DNA of 64,000 nt from Methylobacterium marchantiae (GCF_022179405.1 NZ_BPQT01000037.1:62001-126000), one strand, 5' to 3'; counted from the stretch's first letter, positions 1-8,458 are shown. Program-made: numbers and translations. Notes: a model not told the origin generated them from the letters alone.

Positions 1-548
1 GCATCGCAGCGGCCGGATTCGTAGGCGCCCAGCGTCTGCTCGCTATTGGCGAAGGTGACCACCTGGTAGGTCAGCCCCCGCGTGCGGAACCAGTCGGCGA
101 GGTTGAGCTCCGTTGTCGTGCCCTGCTGCAGGCAGATCGTCGCCCGGTCGAGCTGCTTCACCGACGCGACGTTCAGCGCCTTGCGCACCAGGAACCCCTG
201 CCCGTCATAGAAGGTGATGACGGGAAAGTTCATGGCCGCCGTGTCGCGCGACAGGGTCCAGGTGGTGTTGCGCGACAGGACATCGATCTCGCCCGATTGC
301 AGGGCGGTGAAGCGCGCGGCCGAGGATTGCGGGATGAACCGCACCTTGGCGGGATCGTCGAAGATCGCCGCGGCCAGCGCCCGGCAGAAATCCACGTCGA
401 GCCCGCGCCACTGGCCCTGGCTGTCGGGAATGCTGAACCCGGCGACGCCGCCGCTGACGCCGCAGACGAGATGCCCGCGGGCCTTCACCTGGGCGAGGGT
501 GGCCTGGGCGAAGGCGGGGGTGGCGAACAGAAGCACCACGCATCCCAT
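1..548 (-). CDS. Amino-acid ABC transporter solute-binding protein (partial, C-terminus outside window)
   Basis: Periplasmic binding protein of the polar/general amino-acid family (SBP_bac_3, GltI/AapJ-like). The visible part starts with a signal peptide (MGCVVLLFATPAFAQA). It continues with the family opening LAQVKARGHLVCGVSGG, a DVDFCRALAAAIF segment and the ALQSGEIDVLSRN motif of this fold. The gene runs off the left edge, so length and permease partners are unknown. An in-frame ATG also lies at 560, but that one falls inside the palindromic repeat. The start at 548 has a GAGGG ribosome-binding site a few bases upstream, itself part of the repeat edge. The gene is divergent from the cystathionine beta-lyase gene, so a sulfur or polar amino-acid substrate is possible, but nothing in the sequence proves it. 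Confidence 0.85.
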   Translation of the reverse strand, partial: MGCVVLLFATPAFAQATLAQVKARGHLVCGVSGGVAGFSIPDSQGQWRGLDVDFCRALAAAIFDDPAKVRFIPQSSAARFTALQSGEIDVLSRNTTWTLSRDTAAMNFPVITFYDGQGFLVRKALNVASVKQLDRATICLQQGTTTELNLADWFRTRGLTYQVVTFANSEQTLGAYESGRCD

Positions 549-554
549 CCAAAC

Positions 555-665
555 CCTCATCCTGAGGTGCTGCGAAGCAGCCTCGAAGGAGCCCTCCAGC
601 CAGCATCGAGCGATCTGGAAGGCTCCTTCGAGGCCGCCGCTACGCGGCGTCACCTCAGGACGAGG
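555..665. repeat. Palindromic dispersed repeat, family 1, copy A
   Basis: Begins CCTCATCCTGAGG and ends CCTCAGGACGAGG, the reverse complement with one mismatch, and is able to fold into a long hairpin. Interior blocks (GCGAAGC, CCTCGAAGGAG, GGCTCCTTCGAGGC) are shared with copy B at 33721-33855. It lies in the divergent region between the solute-binding protein and the cystathionine beta-lyase gene, and touches the first gene's ribosome-binding site. The remaining bases up to the start at 827 show no further clear element. Confidence 0.85.
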
Positions 666-826
666 TGAGCGGGTCGGATTTGGCGTCGAGGATGCCGGAA
701 GTCCTTTGGTCATGCCTGCGCATTGCAGAGGATCGGCGGGCTCGGTCAAGGGCCCTCCGGCTTGACGCCACCGCACCCACCGGGCTGAGGTTGCGGTGCA
801 AACGCCCTCTCCCCATACCGGTTTCC

Positions 827-2014
827 ATGTCGAACACCCCTCCCCGCGATCCCGCCCGCTTCGGTCCGGCCACCCGCCTCGTCCATGCCGGGCGCGATCC
901 CTCCGCCCAGCATGGATTCGTCAACACGCCGATCTATCGCGGCTCGACGGTGCTGTTCCCGACCTATGACGACCTGCAGCACCGGCGCGGGCGCTACGAT
1001 TACGGCACCAGCGGCTCGCCGACGATGGATTCGCTGACCCAGGCCTGGAGCGAGCTCGCGGGCGCCAGGGGCACCGTGCTCACCCCCTCGGGCCTCGCCG
1101 CCCTCACCGTCGCCCTGATGAGCGTGGTGAGCGCCGGCGACCATCTCCTCGTCACCGACAGCGCCTACCGCCCCACCCGCATCTTCTGCGACGGGGTGCT
1201 CAAGCGCTTCGGGGTGGAGGTGACCTATTACGATCCCCTCGTCGGCGCCGGCATCGGCGAGCTGATGCGCGAGAACACCAAGGCCGTTCTGGTGGAGGCG
1301 CCGGGCTCGCAGAGCTTCGAGATGCAGGACGTGCCGGCGATCGCGGAGGTCGCCCATGCGCGCGGCGCCGCGGTGATCATGGACAATACCTGGGCGACGC
1401 CGCTGTTCTTCCCACCGCACGAACGGGGCGTCGACATCGCCGTGGAGGCGGGCACCAAGTATCTCAGCGGCGGCTCGGACCTGCTGCTCGGCCTCACCTC
1501 GGCCAACGAACGATACTGGCCGGCGCTCCACCGCACCTTCGAGCATTTCGCCATGTGCGCCGGGCCGGAGGACGCGTTCCTGGCACTGCGCGGCCTGCGC
1601 ACCATGAATCTGCGCCTGCGCGAGCACGAGCGCCAGGGCCTCGCCATGGCGCGCTGGCTCCAGAACCGGCCGGAGGTGCTGCGGGTGCTCCACCCGGCCC
1701 TGCCGGAGGATCCCGGCCACGCCATCTGGAAGCGCGACTTTTCGGGGTCGTCCGGCCTGTTCGGCGTGGTGCTGAAGCCGGCGCCGGCCAAAGCCGTGGC
1801 GGCGATGCTCGACGGGCTCGAACTGTTCGGGATGGGCTTTTCCTGGGGCGGCTTCGAGAGCCTCGTCATCCCGTTCGACTGCCGGACCTACCGCACCGCC
1901 ACCCGCTGGGAGCCGGGCGGACCGGGCCTTCGCTTCCATATCGGGCTCGAGGAGGTCTCGGACCTGCAGGCCGATCTCGATGCGGGGTTCGCACGGTTGC
2001 GCGCGGCGCTGTAG
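827..2014 (+). CDS. metC: Cystathionine beta-lyase (Cys/Met-metabolism PLP enzyme)
   Basis: 395-residue fold-type I PLP enzyme of the Cys/Met metabolism family. It would cleave cystathionine to homocysteine, pyruvate and ammonia in methionine synthesis. Landmarks in order: an opening RLVHAGRDPSAQHGFVN typical of the subfamily; YDYGTSGSPT near residue 65; the DNTWATP loop holding the cofactor-contacting Asp; and the PLP lysine in EAGTKYLSGGSD. The reading frame stays open upstream to 665, but that stretch crosses the repeat and has no family homology, so the ATG at 827 is chosen. Other members of the family (methionine gamma-lyase, cystathionine gamma-synthase) are less likely given the MetC-type NTPIYRGSTV and YDYGTSGSPT sequences. 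Codon use is GC-rich, in contrast with the next two genes. Confidence 0.9.
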   Translation: MSNTPPRDPARFGPATRLVHAGRDPSAQHGFVNTPIYRGSTVLFPTYDDLQHRRGRYDYGTSGSPTMDSLTQAWSELAGARGTVLTPSGLAALTVALMSVVSAGDHLLVTDSAYRPTRIFCDGVLKRFGVEVTYYDPLVGAGIGELMRENTKAVLVEAPGSQSFEMQDVPAIAEVAHARGAAVIMDNTWATPLFFPPHERGVDIAVEAGTKYLSGGSDLLLGLTSANERYWPALHRTFEHFAMCAGPEDAFLALRGLRTMNLRLREHERQGLAMARWLQNRPEVLRVLHPALPEDPGHAIWKRDFSGSSGLFGVVLKPAPAKAVAAMLDGLELFGMGFSWGGFESLVIPFDCRTYRTATRWEPGGPGLRFHIGLEEVSDLQADLDAGFARLRAAL

Positions 2015-2091
2015 TCGAAACACATTTCGATTGCCATAGGAAGGCAACCTGTGCGTGTCTATTGGTATGAGCAATTTGGACCAACAGGCCT

Positions 2092-3015
2092 ATGACAGTC
2101 GAGCATCGATTTGGCGGACGGTGGACAGATCGGAAGCTCGATATCTTAAGCCAGTATCTCACTTTCTTCACGACAGCCCTACGAGCGCAGAACTTTCAAC
2201 TGCTATACATTGACGGTTTTGCTGGTAGCGGAAACCGACTGATAGAAAGAATTATTGCACAAGAAGAGCCGCTTTTTGGAATCGAGAACCGTTCCGAACG
2301 GGTTCATGCACCAGGATCGGCACGTATTGCACTCGAAACCAATCCACCGTTCAACCGAATTGCTTTGATTGAACGTCATGCAAAACGCTTTGAGGAGTTA
2401 AAGAAGCTTTGCTCTCACTATCCTACAGTCCAAGTGGATCTATTACAAGGCGATGCAAATGAGGCAATTGTCGAGTTATGCCGGACGATTCCGTGGCGCG
2501 GGCCAAATGCTCCGGGTCGGGGCATAAGAGCTGTTCTATTCCTCGATCCTTACGGGATGAACTTGGCATTTTCGACTCTTGAAGCCATAGCAGCAACAAA
2601 GGCAATTGACGTTTGGTACCTATTCCCCATTAGCGGTGTCTGCCGGCAAGCCTCACGTGACGGCGGCAAATTAGCTCCTTACAAACGCGCAGCCATAACT
2701 CGTATATTGGGCACAGATGAATGGGAAAACGAGTTTTATAATTATCCAGTCACAGATGATCTCTTTGGACATCTAACAGCAAAGCACCGATCGGCAGACA
2801 TAAAGACTATCGAAGGATATATTAAAAAAAGACTATCTCTTGTCTTTCCTATAGTTAGAGACCCACTCACGCTAAAGACTGATAATGGATCCCCACTATA
2901 TTCTCTGTTTTTTGCTCTATCGAACTCAGATCCAAAAGCAATCGGTTTGGCCCTCAAAGGCGCTGATCACATTCTAAGAACAGGCATTTCATCCCAAGTT
3001 CGTCCGCGGAAATAA
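2092..3015 (+). CDS. tcmP: Three-Cys-motif partner protein TcmP
   Basis: 307-residue protein recognised as TcmP, a family named because it usually sits beside a 'three-Cys-motif' protein; the partner is the next gene. It carries a class I methyltransferase-like core: LLYIDGFAGSGN (residues about 38-49, a motif-I-like loop) and AVLFLDPYGMN (about 143-153, resembling the DPPY catalytic motif of N-methyltransferases), with TKAIDVWYLFPISG following. The biochemical role of the family is not established. A nucleic-acid-modifying or defence role is a common suggestion and remains inference. Base composition and codon choice are much more AT-rich than in the flanking genes, which indicates recent acquisition. 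The 3' end overlaps the convergent DUF5131 gene by 49 bp. No strong ribosome-binding site is visible. Confidence 0.88.
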   Translation: MTVEHRFGGRWTDRKLDILSQYLTFFTTALRAQNFQLLYIDGFAGSGNRLIERIIAQEEPLFGIENRSERVHAPGSARIALETNPPFNRIALIERHAKRFEELKKLCSHYPTVQVDLLQGDANEAIVELCRTIPWRGPNAPGRGIRAVLFLDPYGMNLAFSTLEAIAATKAIDVWYLFPISGVCRQASRDGGKLAPYKRAAITRILGTDEWENEFYNYPVTDDLFGHLTAKHRSADIKTIEGYIKKRLSLVFPIVRDPLTLKTDNGSPLYSLFFALSNSDPKAIGLALKGADHILRTGISSQVRPRK

Positions 3016-3719
3016 CGACCGCTTTTGCGTTTGTTTGGTCCACCCCATTGCTTGAAGAAAAACGCGGCGTCGCTAACCCGACACAGCACCTCAATCTCCT
3101 CGACCCATGTTTCTTCGATAGCTCGCGACTTTGGGCCACTTTCTCCACCAACGATGGCCCAATCAATCTTTGTTAGATCAGCATCGCGGACTGACGTCAG
3201 AAGTGGCTCAAAGGAAACGAAGCGAATTGCAGCGGGGGCTCTTCTCAAATCATCGAGACGGCTCAGAACATCTATAGATTCGACACTTGTTCCAAGCCAA
3301 ACATTTGGAAGAACAGGTATTTCATTTATACTAACGACCTCTGCCATACGCTTTGGTCTTTTCGTAAGGATTTGAAACGTATGCTGTGGCGTCTGAGCCA
3401 TCACGGACCATACACGCTTAATAAAAGCGATTGGGACATCTTCGTGAAAAAGATCGCTCATTGAATTTACGAATACGAGACGCTTGCCCCGCCAATGCAG
3501 TGGGGCATCAAGCGCCTTCTCGTCACATCGAATCTGGCCAGTCCAGACCGCACGACCGCCACTCTTACGTGTCAGCCCATCATATTTCTCGATACCCATG
3601 GCTTCAAGGCGAGATGCCATTCGCATTGCATAGCAATTTGTGCAGCCTGAGCTGACGATGGTGCACCCCACCACTGGGTTCCAAGTCGCGTCGGTCCACT
3701 CGATTTTTGTTTCAGCCAT
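2967..3719 (-). CDS. DUF5131 / phage Gp37-Gp68 family three-Cys-motif protein
   Basis: 250-residue protein of the Gp37/Gp68 (DUF5131) family. The N-terminal KIEWTDATWNPVVGCTI is the family signature, and the cysteines in GCTIVSSGCTNCYA are spaced C-x6-C-x2-C, like an atypical radical-SAM iron-sulfur site. Further conserved blocks are VFVNSMSDLFHEDVP, FQILTKRPKR, WLGTSVES, FVSFEPLL and WAIVGGESG, ending in FFFKQWGG. The function is unknown; radical-SAM-like chemistry is inference. The ATG at 3719 follows a GGAG 8 bases upstream; an upstream GTG at 3734 is possible but less likely. It shares the AT-rich composition of tcmP and converges on it with overlapping 3' ends, the partner arrangement expected for this pair. 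Confidence 0.9.
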   Translation of the reverse strand: MAETKIEWTDATWNPVVGCTIVSSGCTNCYAMRMASRLEAMGIEKYDGLTRKSGGRAVWTGQIRCDEKALDAPLHWRGKRLVFVNSMSDLFHEDVPIAFIKRVWSVMAQTPQHTFQILTKRPKRMAEVVSINEIPVLPNVWLGTSVESIDVLSRLDDLRRAPAAIRFVSFEPLLTSVRDADLTKIDWAIVGGESGPKSRAIEETWVEEIEVLCRVSDAAFFFKQWGGPNKRKSGRYFRGRTWDEMPVLRM

Positions 3720-3817
3720 GGCTCCGTTCTCCACGGTAAGGCTGCTTTAGAGCGTGAACGAATCGACAACACAAGTGGGACTCCTCTTCAGGTTGCGCTG
3801 ATTACTAATGCATGCAT

Positions 3818-4420
3818 TCACGGCGCCAGCCACGTCCCCGTCCACCCTGCCCCTTCGCGAGTCCACGCGGCGCGGCGATGCCCGCGCCGGTCGAGGAACA
3901 GGAATTCGAGCCGGGTCGCCGTCACCACCACGGCGCAGAAATTCGGCCGGCCCAGGGCGATGGCCGCGTCGGTCTCAGGCAGGGAATAGGCGTCGCCCGA
4001 GGCGAGCTCGACCCCCGGCCCAGGGGCCACGCCGTAGCAGACCCGGCTCATGACCAGCGATCCGGCCCAGGCCTCGTCCGCCAGGGCGTCGTCGGTATGC
4101 AGCATCGCCGTGCCGGAGATCCGGATCTGGACCTTGCTCGCCGAATCGTAGCCGTGCAGGGCCGCCCGGCCGGTGGCGGCGATCTCGGCGGCCTTGCGCG
4201 AGCGTCGGTCGCAATGAAAGCGCAGGGTTCCCGCCACGGCCTCCGCCTCGCGCAGGACGATGGTGCGCAGCTGCGGCGCGCCCGTCTCGTCCACGGTCGC
4301 GAGGGCCGGCATGTGGAAGGCGTTGCGGCGGAGGCGCGGCCCTTCCTCGAGGAGCCGCCAGAGATGGGCGAGGCTGGCCTCGATGTCGTCGTAGAAATCC
4401 GGCAGCGGGGTCACGGACAC
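3818..4420 (-). CDS. Pyridoxamine 5'-phosphate-oxidase-like FMN-binding protein (Alr4036 type)
   Basis: 200-residue split-barrel flavoprotein related to PNPOx. The N-terminal helix (DDIEASLAHLWRLLEEG) is followed by the first strand FHMPALATVDETGAPQLRTIVLR and by LRFHCDRRSRKAAEI, the usual FMN-phosphate contact region. The C-terminus is LEFLFLDRRGHRRAAW. This matches the Alr4036-type family, whose substrate is unknown; true PdxH activity cannot be claimed. It is the last gene of a minus-strand run starting with the ArnT-like gene, 4 bp after the LAB_N gene, so it is probably co-transcribed. A functional link to lipid glycosylation is not evident. Confidence 0.8.
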   Translation of the reverse strand: MSVTPLPDFYDDIEASLAHLWRLLEEGPRLRRNAFHMPALATVDETGAPQLRTIVLREAEAVAGTLRFHCDRRSRKAAEIAATGRAALHGYDSASKVQIRISGTAMLHTDDALADEAWAGSLVMSRVCYGVAPGPGVELASGDAYSLPETDAAIALGRPNFCAVVVTATRLEFLFLDRRGHRRAAWTREGAGWTGTWLAP

Positions 4421-4424
4421 GGGA

Positions 4425-4766
4425 TCACGACGCCGCGTCCGCTCCGGGCTTGCGGCGCCTCTCCTTGAGGATCAGCGCGACGTTGCGGAGATAGATGCCG
4501 GTAGAGAGGAGCTGGCCGAAGATGATGACCGGCTCGCGCCGCACCAGCCCGTAGACCAGGGTCATCAGCCCTCCGGCGATGGAGAGGAACCAGAACGACA
4601 GCGGCATGACGCTGCGGCCGGCTTTCTCGCTGGCGAGCCATTGGAAGACGAAGCGGGCGCCGAACACCACCTGCGCCAGGATGCCGAAGACGAGCCAGGC
4701 ATCGAACTTGGTGACGAAGATGTCGTAGGCGTAGCCGCGGAGATCCTCCGAGAGATGCATCAGCAT
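4425..4766 (-). CDS. LAB_N-domain small membrane protein (lipid A biosynthesis-like)
   Basis: 113-residue integral membrane protein matching the LAB_N domain, found alone or at the N-terminus of lipid-A-related proteins. Three hydrophobic helices are visible: WLVFGILAQVVFGARFVFQ (about 25-43), VMPLSFWFLSIAGGLMTLVY and VIIFGQLLSTGIYLRNVALI. The sequences RFVFQWLASEK and YLRNV are characteristic. It lies directly after a GT2 glycosyltransferase (3-bp gap) and an ArnT-like glycosyltransferase. That context suggests a role in lipid-linked sugar handling, perhaps as a small flippase- or EmrE-like partner; this is inference from context. A second in-frame ATG two codons later is an alternative start. 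Confidence 0.85.
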   Translation of the reverse strand: MLMHLSEDLRGYAYDIFVTKFDAWLVFGILAQVVFGARFVFQWLASEKAGRSVMPLSFWFLSIAGGLMTLVYGLVRREPVIIFGQLLSTGIYLRNVALILKERRRKPGADAAS

Positions 4767-4769
4767 GGG

Positions 4770-5540
4770 TCAGGCCTCCCCGCCCGTGGTGACCGGCGCG
4801 ATCTCCACCGCCTCGGGCGAAGGCCGCTTGCGGCGGATCAGCCACCACACGCCGGCGAGGTCGAGGAGACCGACCCAGAGCCGGTCGAACAGGCCGTAAT
4901 TGGAGCGCCCGGTGAAGCGCGGCCGGTCGACCACGTCGGCATGGACCACGCGGTAGCCCTCGCGGGCGACGAGCGCCGGCATGAAGCGGTGGAGCGCATC
5001 GAAATAGGGCAGCGCCCGGTAGACCTCGCGGCGGAACACCTTCATGCCGCAGCCGGTATCGCGGGTGGAATCCTTGAGGATGCGACCGCGCACGCCGTTG
5101 GCGATGCGCGACTGCATCGTCTTCAGGCGCCCGTCCTTGCGGCCGACGCGCTGGCCCTGGGCGAGGCCGGTGCCCCGGCCGCCCTCCTCCAGGGCCGCCA
5201 CCAGAGCGGGGATGAAGGCGGGATCGTTCTGGCCGTCGCCGTCGAGGGTGGCGACGATGGCGCCCCGCGCCACGGCGACGCCCGAGCGGATCGCGGCCGA
5301 CTGACCGCCGCTGCGGGCATGGCGGACCACCCGCAGCCAGGGGCGCGTGCGGCGCAGATCGGCGAGGACCGCGCCGGTGGCATCGGTGGAACCGTCATCC
5401 ACGTAGATCACCTCGAACGGGCTCAGGCCCGAACAGGCGCGCTCGATCTCGGTGACGAGGCTCTCGACATTGCCGGCCTCGTTCTTCACCGGGACGACGA
5501 TGGACAGGCGCGGGGACAGGGCTGGATCGGTCTGGGTCAC
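4770..5540 (-). CDS. Family 2 glycosyltransferase (dolichol/undecaprenyl-phosphate sugar transferase type)
   Basis: 256-residue GT2 enzyme of the DPM/ArnC type, which transfers a sugar from a nucleotide donor to a polyprenyl phosphate at the inner membrane. Motifs: LSIVVPVKNEAGNVESLV at the N-terminus; VIYVDDGSTDATG (first acidic motif); VATLDGDGQNDP (the DxD-like catalytic region); and DTGCGMKVFRREVY with FMPALVAREGYRV. There is no long C-terminal transmembrane region, only one weak hydrophobic stretch (YGLFDRLWVGLLDLAGVWWLI). The start overlaps the stop of the ArnT-like gene by 4 bp (ATGA), so the two are translationally coupled. It probably makes the lipid-linked sugar used by the ArnT-like enzyme. 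Confidence 0.9.
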   Translation of the reverse strand: MTQTDPALSPRLSIVVPVKNEAGNVESLVTEIERACSGLSPFEVIYVDDGSTDATGAVLADLRRTRPWLRVVRHARSGGQSAAIRSGVAVARGAIVATLDGDGQNDPAFIPALVAALEEGGRGTGLAQGQRVGRKDGRLKTMQSRIANGVRGRILKDSTRDTGCGMKVFRREVYRALPYFDALHRFMPALVAREGYRVVHADVVDRPRFTGRSNYGLFDRLWVGLLDLAGVWWLIRRKRPSPEAVEIAPVTTGGEA

Positions 5541-7270
5541 GGGGTCACCGCATAGGCCGAGAGGTCGATCCGCCGGCCGCTGTTGATGTTGAAGCCGGAG
5601 ACCCGGCCGACCGGAGCGGCACGATCGCCACCGGCCGACGGGACCTCGGCCAGGAACCCGGCGAGGAACGGATCGGTGACGAAGACGAGGCGGCAGCCAC
5701 CCCGGGCCAGGAACTCCTTCGCCTCGGCGCCGGTGTTCAGCATGGCGAGATCGGTCCCGATGAGGAAGACGAGGCTCGGCTCCCGGTAGCCGAGGCTCGC
5801 CACCTTCGGATCGGTACAGGGCAGTCCGTCACGGATGGCGGCGAGGCGCGGCGAGACCTTCAGGGCCGCCAGGACCGGCTGGGTCAGGCCGAACACCGCT
5901 GGCGAGAGCAGGGCGGAGGCGAGGATGGCGCAGGCGAGAGCCCGCTCGGGCAGGCGCCGCGCGAACAGGATCCAGGCGAGGATCGCGGCGGCGCACGAGG
6001 CCAGCAACAGCGGCAATCCGGCCAGGGGAACCACGTGGTCGAAGGTCCAGGCGATGGTGACGAGGCCGATGGTGAGCCCGACCGGGATCACCACCATCAG
6101 GGCCGCCATGGCCTTCGCGCCCCACCTGTCGGGATCGAGGGCGCCGCGCGCCAGGGCGAGGAGGGTGAGGATCGCCACCGCCGGCATCAGCGGCAGGACG
6201 TAATGCGGCAGCTTCGTCGGCACTGCCTCGAGCAGCAGCCAGGCGGGCACGATCCAGGCGATGAGGAAGGCGGTGGCGTCGTCGCGCCGATTGGCGAAGG
6301 CGAAGGGGGCAGCGAGTGCCGCGAAGGCAGCGCCGGGCCAGAAGGTAGCGAAGAACACCACCAGATAGGTGCCGGGCGGCGCGCCGTGCTTCTCGGCCGC
6401 TCCCCCCACCTTGCCCAGCATGTCGTGGCCCACCGCCTCGCCGAAGAAGGCGCCGCCGCTCTTCCAGGCGATGGCGACGAACCAGGGGGCGACGATGACC
6501 AAGGTCAGGACGAGGCCAAAGCCGGGACGCAGGTCCATGAGCCAGAGGCCGGACCGCTGCTTGACCGACAGGGCGACGGCGGCGAGGCCCACGAAGAGCG
6601 GCACCATCGGACCCTTCACCAGGATGCCGATCGCCATGGCCAGCCAGAACACCAAAAGAGTCGTGAGATCGGGCCGGCCCCGCGCCCTGCCGGGCGATAT
6701 CCGTCCGAGCCAGACCCGCGCCAGCGCCCCCATCGCGGCGACGGAGCAGGCGGTGAGGAGAGCGTCGGTCTTGGCGAGGCGCGCTTCCGCCGAGATCATG
6801 ATGCAGGCGGAGAACAGGGCGGCGGCAAGGAGCGCGCCCCGGCGCGGGAGGAAGGCGAGAGCCGCCCAATAGGTGAACAGGCTGGCGAGCACCGCACCGA
6901 CGAGCGAGGGCACCCGGTAGACGGCGATCGTGCTGCGGGCTTGGTCGAATCCGAGGGCCTCGGCCCCCTTCACCACCGCGCTCTGCGCCCAGTATATCCC
7001 CACGGGCTTCTTGTGCCGGGCCTCGCCCTGGAAGCGGATGTCGACCAGGTCGCCGGTCTCGATCATCTGTTTCGAGGCCTGGGCGAAGCGCGGCTCGTCG
7101 CGGTCCATCGGCTGGAGCGAGACGAAGCCCGGCAGGAAGCAGACGAGGCAGAGGGCGAGGAGCAGGGCGCAGGCGCGGGCATGGCTCGCGCCTGCCGCCG
7201 CGATCAGCCCGTCGAGGAGGCTCGCGGGATCGCCCCGCGGCACGGCATGTCCGGCATCGGCGGTTCTCAT
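5537..7270 (-). CDS. ArnT-like family 39 glycosyltransferase
   Basis: 577-residue polytopic GT39/ArnT-family enzyme, which would move a sugar from a polyprenyl carrier to lipid A, a protein or another envelope acceptor on the periplasmic face. After a first helix (ACALLLALCLVCFLPGFV) comes QPMDRDEPRFAQASKQM, the conserved acidic loop of the family. KKPVGIYWAQ and many hydrophobic helices follow, then a short soluble C-terminal domain (LAMLNTGAEAKEFL...). The ATG at 7270 is preferred because the open frame upstream to 7399 lacks homology; its ribosome-binding site is weak. First gene of an operon with GT2, LAB_N and FMN-binding genes. The sugar is unknown; an Ara4N role would need arnA/arnB genes, which are absent here. 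Confidence 0.88.
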   Translation of the reverse strand: MRTADAGHAVPRGDPASLLDGLIAAAGASHARACALLLALCLVCFLPGFVSLQPMDRDEPRFAQASKQMIETGDLVDIRFQGEARHKKPVGIYWAQSAVVKGAEALGFDQARSTIAVYRVPSLVGAVLASLFTYWAALAFLPRRGALLAAALFSACIMISAEARLAKTDALLTACSVAAMGALARVWLGRISPGRARGRPDLTTLLVFWLAMAIGILVKGPMVPLFVGLAAVALSVKQRSGLWLMDLRPGFGLVLTLVIVAPWFVAIAWKSGGAFFGEAVGHDMLGKVGGAAEKHGAPPGTYLVVFFATFWPGAAFAALAAPFAFANRRDDATAFLIAWIVPAWLLLEAVPTKLPHYVLPLMPAVAILTLLALARGALDPDRWGAKAMAALMVVIPVGLTIGLVTIAWTFDHVVPLAGLPLLLASCAAAILAWILFARRLPERALACAILASALLSPAVFGLTQPVLAALKVSPRLAAIRDGLPCTDPKVASLGYREPSLVFLIGTDLAMLNTGAEAKEFLARGGCRLVFVTDPFLAGFLAEVPSAGGDRAAPVGRVSGFNINSGRRIDLSAYAVTP

Positions 7271-7429
7271 GGCACGGGCCGAGTTGGGACAGGACGCGTT
7301 GGGGCGGACATGAGGCGGCTCCGGGCCGGCATGCAGCCCCTGACGATCGGTCGATGCCGCGACCGGCGGCGGTGTCGATGATGCGGGCGGGAAAGTCAAA
7401 TTCGCCCGTACCGGAAGGCGCTGCCAGGA

Positions 7430-8458
7430 TCACGCAAAAGCAGCGAAACGACGGCGATACTCGCCGGGCGTCGTCGCGATCCGGCGCAGGAAGACCCGGC
7501 GCAGGGTCTCCTCCGCGCCGAAGCCGCAGCGCTCGGCGATGCGCTTGCCCGGCAGGTCGGTCTCTTCGAGGAGCCGGCGGGCGGCCTCGAAACGGATCGT
7601 CTCGATCGCCGCGGCCGGCCCGCGGCCCGTCTCGGCGCGGTAATGCCGGGCGAAGCTGCGGGGACTCATGCCGGTCCGTTCCGCGAGGGCGGGCACGGTG
7701 AGATCGGCGCGGAGGTTCTCGGCCACCCAGGCATGGAGGCGGCCGAAGCGGTCGTCGCCGCCCTGCAGCGCCAGGGCGGCGCTGAACTGGGCCTGACCGC
7801 CGGGGCGCTTCAGGAACACGACGAGGTGGCGGGCCACCGCCAGGGACAGCGCCCGGCCGAGGTCGGCCTCCACCAGGGCGAGGGCGAGATCGATGCCGGC
7901 GGTGACCCCGGCCGATGTCCAGAGCGGGCCGTCGTTGATGAAGATCGGGTCGGCCTCGACCAGGGCCTTCGGGTAGCGCGCACGCAGCTCGTCGCAGCGG
8001 GTCCAGTGGGTGGCGACGCGGCGCCCGTCGAGGAGCCCCGCGGCTCCGAGGAGGAAGGCCCCGGTGCAGACCGAGGCGGTGCGGCGGCAACGGGCGGCCC
8101 GGCCTTCGAGCCAGGACAGAAGAGCCGGATCGTCGAGCTGGGCATGGACCCCGCGCCCGCCGGCGACGATCAGCGTGTCGATGGGCGCGGGGTCCGCGAT
8201 CGCAGCCTCGGCCGCCAGGACCAGGCCCGAGGAGGTGGCGACGGGACCAGCCCGCTCGGCGACCACCCGCACGCGATAGGGAGGCGGCAGGTCGGCATCG
8301 GTGGAGAGATCGTTGGCAGTGGCGAAGACCTGGAGCGGACCGGCGACATCGAGGAGCTGGACGCCCGGATAGGCCAGGATCGCCACGTCGAGGGGCGATT
8401 CCGGAAGCGTCGAATCCGGCAGCCGGGATTTTGGCAGGATGCGAGGGTTTTGCGGCAT
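7430..8458 (-). CDS. GlxA-family AraC regulator with DJ-1/PfpI domain
   Basis: 342-residue transcriptional regulator. The N-terminal half is a DJ-1/PfpI glutamine-amidotransferase-like sensor (VAILAYPGVQLLDVAGPLQVF; IVAGGRG; nucleophile-elbow ASVCTGAFLLGAAGLLDG). The C-terminal half has two AraC-type helix-turn-helices (LTVPALAERTGMSPRSFARHYR and KRIAERCGFGAEETLRRVFLRR). Members control catabolic genes for quaternary amines or amides. It is divergently transcribed from another DJ-1/PfpI gene at 8563, separated by about 100 bp, so that neighbour is the obvious target. The effector is not predictable. Confidence 0.9.
   Translation of the reverse strand: MPQNPRILPKSRLPDSTLPESPLDVAILAYPGVQLLDVAGPLQVFATANDLSTDADLPPPYRVRVVAERAGPVATSSGLVLAAEAAIADPAPIDTLIVAGGRGVHAQLDDPALLSWLEGRAARCRRTASVCTGAFLLGAAGLLDGRRVATHWTRCDELRARYPKALVEADPIFINDGPLWTSAGVTAGIDLALALVEADLGRALSLAVARHLVVFLKRPGGQAQFSAALALQGGDDRFGRLHAWVAENLRADLTVPALAERTGMSPRSFARHYRAETGRGPAAAIETIRFEAARRLLEETDLPGKRIAERCGFGAEETLRRVFLRRIATTPGEYRRRFAAFA

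Noticed and set aside
746-2074. 442-codon open frame opposite the cystathionine beta-lyase gene
   Set aside because: Antisense shadow of a GC-rich gene with strong codon bias; its product is low-complexity and has no domain.
2967-3375. Plus-strand ORF (3025-3375) antisense to the DUF5131 gene
   Set aside because: The DUF5131 product is clearly recognisable on the minus strand; the antisense ORF has no features.
2015-3830. Flanking direct repeats (attachment sites) around the TcmP island
   Set aside because: No matching repeat of useful length was found at the two edges, and no integrase is adjacent.
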